The notes under the pieces are model-generated. The model made no database searches and was not told the DNA's origin. It saw nothing but the letters and a program-made list of their open reading frames with translations. 64,000 bases of DNA from Halorubrum trapanicum. GTDB lineage: Archaea > Halobacteriota > Halobacteria > Halobacteriales > Haloferacaceae. Position 1 is the stretch's first letter. Every line of letters starts with the position of its first letter. The position numbers were made by a program, and so were the translations under genes. Positions 8,576-14,405 of this stretch are shown one piece after another. The stretch is taken from assembly GCF_017873555.1 (NCBI RefSeq), contig NZ_JAGGKE010000002.1:62001-126000 (forward strand), in the 5' to 3' direction.

Positions 8576-9407
8576 GCGAACCGGTTCCGTCGCCCCCGGA
8601 ATCGTCGTCGCTTTCGGAGTCGTGACCGTCCTCGTCGACGCCGTCCGACTCCCCCCACGGGTCGTCGGGGTCGACCGGCTCGACCGCGCGGTCGAGTTCC
8701 TCGGCGTCGTACTCGATCTCTTCGTCGAGCAGCATCGCGAGCCGCTGCCAGCGCGCGCTCTGCTCGTCTTCGCCCTCGGGGCCGACGCGGGCGCCGTGGG
8801 TCTTGAAGAATCGGGTGCCGCGCCCGCGCTTCGACCCCTCGCCGGTGTGGCCGTCGAAGACGGCGTCGAACTCCCCCTCCGGTTCGAGGTCGCCGACGGG
8901 AAAGTCGTGGGCCGGCTCCTCGCCGCGCTCGCGGGCCTCGGCGCGGATCTCGGCGACGGCGCCGAAGTAGGCGTCGGCGTTCGACGCCTCGCGGGTCGAG
9001 CGGGCGCGGGCGGCCGCGAGCGAGGCGTGGACCGCACAGAGGCGACCCTTCCACGCGTCCGGCTCCCAGCGCTCGGTGGCGAGCGCCTCGTAGCGCTCGA
9101 TGGTGAGCGCCACGTCGCTGCCCGCCCGGAGGTCCTCGACGACGTAGAGGTTCAGGCGGTCCCAGAGGTTCCAAGCGTAGCCGGAGCGGGCCAGCTCCCA
9201 GGCGGCCCACGCGGCGACCTCCTCGTCGGAGCGCCGGACCGCCTTCTGGAGGAGGCTGGAGACGACGTACCGGCTGTAGCCGCCGTCGGTCTCGTTGGGT
9301 TCCTTCTGCTCGCCGAAGTCGTTCTCGCCCGTCGCGTCCGGGGTCGTCTCGGTTTCGAGGCTCCCGTCCGACCCGAACGTCGCCTGTCTGTCGTCGCCGT
9401 CGGCCAT
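8556..9407 (-). CDS. Haloarchaeal protein resembling the MgsA/RarA C-terminal region
   Basis: This is a 283-residue soluble acidic protein without membrane segments. Its central part (about 42-150), including SRYVVSSLLQKAVRRSDEEV and NLWDRLNLYVVEDL, resembles the C-terminal tetramerisation region of the replication-associated AAA+ ATPase RarA/MgsA, where a similar KAIRGSD-type helix and SEDIG-type segment occur. No ATPase domain is present, so this would be a free-standing version. This is pattern recognition, not a search result. The last 60 residues are Asp/Ser/Gly-rich and probably disordered. It stands alone and overlaps the subtilase gene tail to tail by 20 nt. A DNA-repair role is only a suggestion. 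Confidence 0.75.
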   Translation of the reverse strand: MADGDDRQATFGSDGSLETETTPDATGENDFGEQKEPNETDGGYSRYVVSSLLQKAVRRSDEEVAAWAAWELARSGYAWNLWDRLNLYVVEDLRAGSDVALTIERYEALATERWEPDAWKGRLCAVHASLAAARARSTREASNADAYFGAVAEIRAEARERGEEPAHDFPVGDLEPEGEFDAVFDGHTGEGSKRGRGTRFFKTHGARVGPEGEDEQSARWQRLAMLLDEEIEYDAEELDRAVEPVDPDDPWGESDGVDEDGHDSESDDDSGGDGTGSLTDFAE

Positions 9408-9565
9408 GTCCTCGCTCCCGCCGCGAGCGACTTAACAGCCCCGCGGCGAGCACGGTCGGGACGCGAGGAGATCTCCGAGTCGGTCGATCCGCCCCGCGGT
9501 ACGGCGGATCACACCTGCGTTGAAAGGGAACCCTTAAGTCGAATCCGGCGGCTACGTTACGGTAA

Positions 9566-9639
9566 CCGCCCTTAGCTCAGCCTGGTAGAGCAGTCGACTG
9601 TAGATCGACTTGTCCCCCGTTCAATTCGGGGAGGGCGGA
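9566..9639 (+). tRNA. tRNA-Tyr (anticodon GUA)
   Basis: This is a complete 74-nt cloverleaf. Acceptor arm CCGCCCT (9566-9572) pairs with AGGGCGG (9632-9638), followed by discriminator A. The D-arm contains TAGCTCAGCCTGGTAGAGC, the anticodon stem GTCGA/TCGAC encloses loop CTGTAGA with anticodon GTA at 9600-9602, and the T-arm is CCCCG TTCAATT CGGGG. No intron is visible and the CCA is not encoded. The AT-rich accessory island starts just downstream, a common site for integrating elements. Confidence 0.97.
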
Positions 9640-9710
9640 CTGAATTTCTACACTTGTGAGCGACAGCGAGCGGTTGACGACTTTCCTCTCGGGGAGCGAT
9701 TAGTTCGGGT

Positions 9711-9937
9711 GTGCTGGCGCCGTACCACTTCTACGGGGGCGTGGCGCTGTCGCTGATCGGCTTTGCGTCGATCTGGCCTACTACCCGGCGACCGGCGCGG
9801 GATTCGCGTTCATCGGCTTGTTGGTCGCGCTCGACGACGTGATCGAGCACATGACGCCGTGCTCAATGCCACTTGATCAGGTATGGAAGAAAGCTGTATT
9901 CCCGATAAGGAAAGAGATCGAGAATAGGTATTCGTAA
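9711..9937 (+). pseudogene. Frameshifted remnant of a small membrane-protein gene
   Basis: From GTG 9711 one frame reads VLAPYHFYGGVALSLIGFASIW. Continuity then passes to another frame reading YYPATGAGFAFIGLLVALDD and on to a TAA at 9935-9937 (ending PIRKEIENRYS). The two halves together look like two membrane helices followed by a cytosolic tail, so a frameshift near 9775-9785 has broken a once-intact gene of about 75 codons. Its position right after tRNA-Tyr suggests debris from an integrated element. Base composition drops toward the 3' end, where the AT-rich island begins. Whether the shift is real or a sequencing error cannot be judged here. Confidence 0.6.
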
Positions 9938-10019
9938 CAAATATTGATCCACCACCCTCGGATGTGAATTTTATATTTCGGCCGATATTCTAATATTCCA
10001 CAGTACAATTAGTCGAGAT

Positions 10020-10475
10020 ATGACCGGAGTTTCCGGAGCAATCTCTGGCTTTGTATTAAGCGTTGTAGTGAACCTCGGTTCAATATGGTATCAAAATCGC
10101 AAGAGGAAAGAGCGAGAACAAGTGATCAAGGAGAAAGAGTGGTACCGGGACCTGTTACGGACCAGTCGGAATTTGGAAAGAGAAGCGTATCTGATTGATC
10201 CAACATCTGATGTGTCGGTAGGAAGAGACGGTTTTCAGTCAGATGATCCCAGTATCAAACAGATTGATGAACTGTTAAACGAGCTAGAGGGCTTAGTTGA
10301 TAAGAGACCGGAAACAGTAGAAAGCAGAGAAGCCAGCAGACGAATTTCAGAGATCGAAGCCTGGCACAGGCGAAATCAAGACGGTGATTCAATCTCCCCA
10401 ATTGACATCAAGGAAAGAATTATTGATGATTCAAGACTTATCAAAAATCTGTCAAAAAATCAAATCCCAGATTAG
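10020..10475 (+). CDS. Membrane-anchored hypothetical protein of the AT-rich island
   Basis: This 151-residue protein has one N-terminal hydrophobic segment (about residues 5-23, GAISGFVLSVVVNLGSIW). A highly charged, coiled-coil-like helix follows immediately (RKRKEREQVIKEKEWYRDLL), and then a polar helical cytosolic domain. There are no catalytic motifs that I recognise. Codon use is far more A/T-rich than in flanking genes, a sign of horizontal acquisition. An AT-rich TTTATATTTC about 50 nt upstream is a plausible promoter. Its stop is two bases from that of the convergent gene. Role unknown; small membrane-anchored proteins are common beside toxin-antitoxin or defence genes. Confidence 0.75.
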   Translation: MTGVSGAISGFVLSVVVNLGSIWYQNRKRKEREQVIKEKEWYRDLLRTSRNLEREAYLIDPTSDVSVGRDGFQSDDPSIKQIDELLNELEGLVDKRPETVESREASRRISEIEAWHRRNQDGDSISPIDIKERIIDDSRLIKNLSKNQIPD

Positions 10476-10477
10476 GA

Positions 10478-11182
10478 CTATATTCTCTCCTCGATCTCTT
10501 CTGGGGAATAGGCACTGACTGGTCCTGTTGTAATCTCTTCGACGGCGCTCAATAGCTTATCCCTCTTTTCATGTGGGCTCGAACCGTGCCTGATCAGAAT
10601 CTGGTTTCCTTGGGTCTGACACCAAAATGCCGCATCTACGAGACTCACTTCCTGAGCCTCGTACTCTGCAATACCTGAGATAGTGATCCGCAGCATAGTT
10701 GCACTCTGTCCACCTTTGCTGTATAAACCCTTGTCAGCAAAAAACCGCTTCCGTAACTGTCTTCTCTGTATTGAGCCCTGCCTCATGAACCGGTCCACTT
10801 CATTTCTAAAATCGGAGAGACCGACTTCATCAAAGTAATCATGCAGACTTTGGATATCAGGGAGGAGGGACTCGTCAACGTCGAAATCGACTGTTTGGTT
10901 GATGCTGGTATAATTTAACACGTCATTCTTATAATCTGCTGCCGTCAGTTCTCGATCATTCATATATTCCGTACAACTATCTACTAAATGTTTAAATAAG
11001 CGTTGCCGATTGGAAATCATTTCGTTCAAATCTGCGTAAGCGTCTTCGCTGGCAACGATAGATCCACCTCGATCGCTTATTTCTTCGAAAACGACGTTAG
11101 CACTCTCTTGACCATCGTTGTACACTAGACAGTAATCAAGAAGCACAGAGATATCCGCGAAGATTCGGTCAACTTCAGTCAT
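10478..11182 (-). CDS. PIN-like domain protein, candidate toxin of a two-gene module
   Basis: This is a 234-residue protein. The N-terminus (IFADISVLLDYCLVYNDG) has the hydrophobic-strand-plus-Asp pattern of PIN ribonucleases, with EDAYADLNEM as a possible second acidic cluster. The C-terminus (LVDAAFWCQTQGNQILIRHG, then SAYSPEEIEE) fits the last PIN strand and the usual terminal P-E-E motif. The assignment is weak and from pattern only. It overlaps the upstream gene by 8 nt, so the two are one operon. Its AT-rich codon use marks it as acquired. If it is a PIN nuclease, the upstream protein would be the natural antitoxin. Confidence 0.7.
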   Translation of the reverse strand: MTEVDRIFADISVLLDYCLVYNDGQESANVVFEEISDRGGSIVASEDAYADLNEMISNRQRLFKHLVDSCTEYMNDRELTAADYKNDVLNYTSINQTVDFDVDESLLPDIQSLHDYFDEVGLSDFRNEVDRFMRQGSIQRRQLRKRFFADKGLYSKGGQSATMLRITISGIAEYEAQEVSLVDAAFWCQTQGNQILIRHGSSPHEKRDKLLSAVEEITTGPVSAYSPEEIEERI

Positions 11183-12143
11183 TCATACCGCTCATCACCA
11201 GACCTCTCTCAAGTTCTCCCAGTTGCGTGCTGACCTCTCCACGAGCATTTTGATAGTCGCCCAAGCTTGGGCTCAGGCCGACACTAGCAACCTCATCTTC
11301 CCAGCTTGTCCTCTGCTGTGGGAATGTCTCACGGAACTGGGACAGTATATCCCTGCCCTTCATACGGAATTGATCTATCTCGTCTCTAGGAGCTTCAGCT
11401 TGGTCAAGCGAGATCTGCATCGCTCCCCAAGGCCAAATGTATCCATGGTAAAGATTCCTTGAACGCCTCACTGTCTGAAATGACAATCCTTCACCTTCAG
11501 AGGCTTCAAGAGAAACTAATGCATCCTGTAGTGTTTCTAAGAAACCAATAATGTGACTCTGTATGTTAGTGTCAAATACGTCTATCTTCTCCAACTCGTA
11601 TCTAAGATCGAGGGTTGATGACTGTAGATCGTCGATCGCATCACCAACCGAGTCTCTCAGTTCTCTGTTGGAACTGACGGCCACTGAATCTAGAATATCA
11701 AGTATGTCTAAGTTGGATTGGTATATTTGCTTGTATCTAGCCGGGGCCCATTCATTATAATTTTCATTGAGAAAGTCAAATAATGGCATTTTCCAATCAT
11801 CCTCAATATTGTTTGTTAGGAAGTAACTCTTGATCTCTCTGCGAGTGTAGTCTGCGTGAACAAGTCTCTCGGGATCCTCAAGTGGAGAAATATCTAGATA
11901 TTGAGGGCGAAGATTTTCGTAGGGTTCGAATTGACCGTAACGATACCAGGTTCGAATGATTGGTAGCCCCCAATCCTCCGACACCCGATAGACCTCCTTT
12001 TGAATCTTGATATTCTTGTCACTAAACCCTTCCTGAGGGTCTGGTTCTTCAATTCCCTCTTCATATAGGGCCGCTTCTAATCCGGCCTTGATGCCTTTAG
12101 CGACATCATGTGAATCTCCGTCTACGCTAAAGTTTGAAACCAT
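11175..12143 (-). CDS. Island protein with Panacea-like N-terminus, candidate antitoxin
   Basis: This is a 322-residue soluble protein. The N-terminal stretch KIQKEVYRVSEDWGLPIIRT, followed by WYRYGQFEPY, recalls the LQKLLY...W.YGP.VP pattern of Panacea (SocA-like, DUF4065-related) antitoxin domains. This is a weak resemblance. The remainder is helical and polar with no catalytic motif. It is the first gene of a two-gene unit, and its 3' end overlaps the PIN-like gene by 8 nt. The heptamer TGACAGT occurs twice just 3-25 nt upstream of its ATG, consistent with autoregulation. Codon use is AT-rich compared with the core genome. A phage-derived or defence function is the alternative. Confidence 0.7.
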   Translation of the reverse strand: MVSNFSVDGDSHDVAKGIKAGLEAALYEEGIEEPDPQEGFSDKNIKIQKEVYRVSEDWGLPIIRTWYRYGQFEPYENLRPQYLDISPLEDPERLVHADYTRREIKSYFLTNNIEDDWKMPLFDFLNENYNEWAPARYKQIYQSNLDILDILDSVAVSSNRELRDSVGDAIDDLQSSTLDLRYELEKIDVFDTNIQSHIIGFLETLQDALVSLEASEGEGLSFQTVRRSRNLYHGYIWPWGAMQISLDQAEAPRDEIDQFRMKGRDILSQFRETFPQQRTSWEDEVASVGLSPSLGDYQNARGEVSTQLGELERGLVMSGMND

Positions 12144-12145
12144 TT

Positions 12146-12167
12146 TGACAGTGACTTGTGACAGTCA
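12146..12167. promoter_or_regulatory. Direct heptamer repeats upstream of the candidate TA operon
   Basis: TGACAGT occurs at 12146 and again 13 bases later, directly abutting the start codon of the minus-strand gene at 12143. A TATA-like CTATAAC on the minus strand lies further upstream at about 12184-12190. Repeats in this position are typical operators for autoregulated toxin-antitoxin genes, but no binding is shown. Confidence 0.45.
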
Positions 12168-12264
12168 GCCGCACCGTTCTTGTTATAGACCGATTTGATA
12201 CATCCACTAATAGTTCTTTCCTCTATCTATCATATAGGGTAATGGGATCTCTGAGACACCATAC

Positions 12265-12420
12265 TCATACAAACGCCTGTGTCCGTTCCTCAGTATGCTC
12301 ACTAACGACCTCGTCAACGCCCTCCCGCTCGACCATCGCCTCGTGTAGCGGTCCCCAGTCGCCATCAGTTCGCTCATCTGAAGGTCGCAGAGTAAACGCG
12401 CGCCACTCACGCGGCGTTCT
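12265..12420 (-). pseudogene. C-terminal remnant of an unidentified gene
   Basis: On the minus strand an open frame ends at 12265-12267 after EWRAFTLRPSDERTDGDWG, then PLHEAMVEREGVDEVV, then SEHTEERTQAFV. The acidic, G/C-third-position composition is that of a real haloarchaeal protein and differs from the AT-rich genes to its left. No start codon or N-terminal part precedes it before the stop of the VapC gene, so it is probably the 3' end of a gene truncated when the island or the vapBC module moved in. The family is not recognised. Chance coding potential cannot be excluded. Confidence 0.35.
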
Positions 12421-12427
12421 CGACCCC

Positions 12428-12826
12428 TCAGTACTCGCGGACTCCCACGTCGGGGATCCGATTGAAGTCGTTCGGATTGCCGGTGATAACCGGCTCGTTG
12501 TGACGTATCGCGGTCGCCGCGATCCTGATGTCTCCCTGTCCGATCCGACTACCGTCGCGGCGGAGCTGCCCGTCGATGCATCCGGCCTGTTTCGCAACGT
12601 CCTCGGTGAAGTCGATGATGGGACGAGTCTGTAGCACAGAGCGGATGGTTTCCGCCTCTCGGGAGGTTCTCTCCGAGTGGCCGACGCCGACGTACAGCTC
12701 GTAAACGACCTGTGTCGGCACTTTCTGGGGAACGTTGCTGCGTTCGATTTCGCGGGCGGCGTCGATCGCCGCCTCGTCGCCGTTCATCAGATCGACGAGA
12801 AACGACGAGTCAAGAATCATCGTCAC
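12428..12826 (-). CDS. vapC: VapC-family PIN-domain toxin
   Basis: This 132-residue PIN-domain endoribonuclease is of the VapC type that cleaves RNA when not held by its antitoxin. The acidic active-site set is visible: Asp6 in ILDSSFLVD, Glu43 in VVYELYVG, Asp99 in IGQGDIRIAATA and Asp120 in TGNPNDF. Length is normal for VapC and nothing is missing. It follows the VapB gene with a 17-nt overlap, the usual translationally coupled order of antitoxin before toxin. The GC-rich codon use differs from that of the AT-rich genes nearby, so this module probably arrived separately from the rest of the island. Confidence 0.93.
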   Translation of the reverse strand: MTMILDSSFLVDLMNGDEAAIDAAREIERSNVPQKVPTQVVYELYVGVGHSERTSREAETIRSVLQTRPIIDFTEDVAKQAGCIDGQLRRDGSRIGQGDIRIAATAIRHNEPVITGNPNDFNRIPDVGVREY

Positions 12827-13058
12827 CGTCGAACCGGTCGACCAACTCGTCGATCTCTCGCGTGCCGGCCGCGTCGGATCTGTCGATAGCGCGCCGGAAC
12901 TCGTCGGCCTCCTCGTCGTTCAATATCCCGGCCAAATCGAGCAGGGACGACCCGCCAATCAGCCGGTCGACGGCATCGGAGAACGTCTCGTCCGGCCGCT
13001 TCTCGCTTTTAATCCGCTCGTAAACGTCCTCGTCGAGCCGAACGTTACGGGTCCCCAT
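12810..13058 (-). CDS. vapB: VapB-type antitoxin
   Basis: This is an 82-residue antitoxin. The N-terminus MGTRNVRLDEDVYERIKSEK is the ribbon-helix-helix-like DNA-binding module of haloarchaeal VapB proteins (NVRLDEDVYERIK). The C-terminal half is acidic and helical (RRAIDRSDAAGTREIDELVD) and would wrap the toxin's active site. The ATG at 13058 is preferred because a perfect palindrome lies immediately upstream of it; longer upstream readings run into unrelated GC-rich sequence. Its end overlaps vapC by 17 nt. It probably represses its own operon by binding the adjacent palindrome. Confidence 0.9.
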   Translation of the reverse strand: MGTRNVRLDEDVYERIKSEKRPDETFSDAVDRLIGGSSLLDLAGILNDEEADEFRRAIDRSDAAGTREIDELVDRFDGDDDS

Positions 13059-13059
13059 A

Positions 13060-13076
13060 CGTATACGTCGTATACG
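13060..13076. promoter_or_regulatory. Palindromic operator of vapBC
   Basis: The 8-bp palindrome CGTATACG occurs twice, at 13060-13067 and 13069-13076, separated by one T. It starts only one base before the ATG of vapB. A ribbon-helix-helix dimer pair would fit this spacing. The position suggests direct occlusion of transcription or translation initiation. Confidence 0.7.
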
Positions 13077-13177
13077 GAACCCTTTGAAGTTTCCTCTGAG
13101 AAAGGCGTAGGCTGACATCCCCCGACTCCCCTGTGCCGCCGTAACACACTTAAGAGCGCGCTCGATACGGTGTCGTA

Positions 13178-13927
13178 GTGGCATCCCGACAGGGCGGGTC
13201 GGGGGAGGCGGAACCCCTCGCGCCCGGATCGACGGAGCGTCGGACCGCTTCCACGACCGCCGCCGCGAACCGGCAGGCCGACGCGCGGCCCCGGTCGCCG
13301 CCGGAGTCGCCCGCGCGCCGCCGCGCTCGGGCCGGCCGAACCGACCGATCCGCAGAGTATCGATCGGTCGATTCGCGCCACGGCGGGGAGTCCGCCGCCC
13401 GGACGCCGGAGGACCCACCGGTACGCGATCCGGGTCTCTACGCGCTCACCGACCACTTCCGCGAGCGCCTCGAACAGCCCGGTCGGTACGTCTCGACGCG
13501 GACCGTGAGCGACGCGATCCGGAGCGGCCAGCTCCGCTGGAACAGCACCGACGGCTGGCGGTTCGCCCTGGTCGAGGGCGGCGTCCGGTTCGTCGTGGTC
13601 GTGAGCGACACGGAGACGAACTCGCCGGTCGTCGTCACGGGGTGGACGGAAGTCGCGGACCGCGAGGCCGCGCTGGCGGCCTCGCGGTGGGACGGGGTCG
13701 ACGTCGACACCATCGCCGTGCGCGCCGCGCTGAGCGAGTCGGCGTCGACGGCGATCCCCGACCGGATCCGCCCCCGGACCGTGACCCGCCCGTTCGAGGT
13801 GGGTGAACACCGCCTCGAAACCGAACCAGGCGAGCCGTTCGTGCGCTGTACCGACTGCGGCTGCCGATTCCGCTCGAAGGAGGGGATCACCTCGCGGCGG
13901 TGTCGGCAGCGGTCGCCGGGTCGGTAG
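13178..13927 (+). CDS. Hypothetical protein with C-terminal cysteine cluster
   Basis: This 249-residue protein starts at GTG 13178. The first 90 residues are Arg/Ala/Ser/Pro-rich and look disordered. A folded part follows (about 90-205: LYALTDHFRERLEQPGRYVS, then WRFALVEGGVRFVVVVSDTE), and a C-terminal CTDCGCRFRSKEGITSRRC cysteine cluster may bind zinc. The fold of the middle region is not recognised. A TTAAGAG-type TATA about 25-30 nt before GTG supports leaderless initiation. It ends 14 bp before repeat copy 2. No partner genes are evident. Confidence 0.75.
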   Translation: MASRQGGSGEAEPLAPGSTERRTASTTAAANRQADARPRSPPESPARRRARAGRTDRSAEYRSVDSRHGGESAARTPEDPPVRDPGLYALTDHFRERLEQPGRYVSTRTVSDAIRSGQLRWNSTDGWRFALVEGGVRFVVVVSDTETNSPVVVTGWTEVADREAALAASRWDGVDVDTIAVRAALSESASTAIPDRIRPRTVTRPFEVGEHRLETEPGEPFVRCTDCGCRFRSKEGITSRRCRQRSPGR

Positions 13928-13940
13928 TCGGCGGACTTCC

Positions 13941-14283
13941 TTTATAAACGACGTTCGAGTTCGCACGCTACTCGTGAGTGCTCACGCGAGTGCGATGGCG
14001 CGTGCCTGCGAGCGCCCGACGGGCGCGAGGAGCGCGCGCGAGGGAGCGGTGAGCGCTCGCAGAGCGCGAACCGCGAGGCTGGGGAGGTGTGAGGTGCGGT
14101 GCGGTGCGGTGCGGTCGCGGTCGGGTGGGACTCAAAGGGGCAGCCGGGAGGCCGCCGTAGGCGACGCAAGCACCGCAGGGAGCGAACGAAGTGAGCGACC
14201 GAGGAGCGCAGCGAGCGTACAGCGGCCTCCCGGCTGGGGCTTTGGAGGTGTTCGCCGTCGATCCACTGTCTGTCATTTATAAA
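13941..14283 (-). repeat. Structured intergenic repeat, copy 2
   Basis: This is a 343-bp copy bounded at both ends by the palindrome TTTATAAA (13941-13948 and 14276-14283), oriented on the minus strand. The main stem is 14 bp and perfect: AGCCGGGAGGCCGC at 14142-14155 pairs with 14222-14235. The stem sequence differs from the other copies while pairing is kept. Shared linkers (reverse complements of TGCCCCTTTGAGTCCCACC and CCTCCCCAGCCTCG) flank it. A hairpin GCGCCC-GTC-GGGCGC lies near 14013-14027 and a GTGCG pentamer run near 14094-14113. There is no gene inside; open frames crossing it are not believable. Confidence 0.87.
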
Positions 14284-14405
14284 CGAGCCGCCGAAGCATC
14301 GGAGGTGACCCTCGCAGCGGCGACCCTTCTCGACTCGCATGCCGTCGCCAATTCCTCGCGCCCGGTGACGCTATCCATTTCCGCGTCGCGGCCGAAGCGG
14401 CGGTG

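Noticed and set aside
9566-13076. tRNA-Tyr 3' end duplicated as an attachment site
   Set aside because: I looked for a second copy of the T-arm/acceptor sequence through the island and saw none, and no integrase is present.
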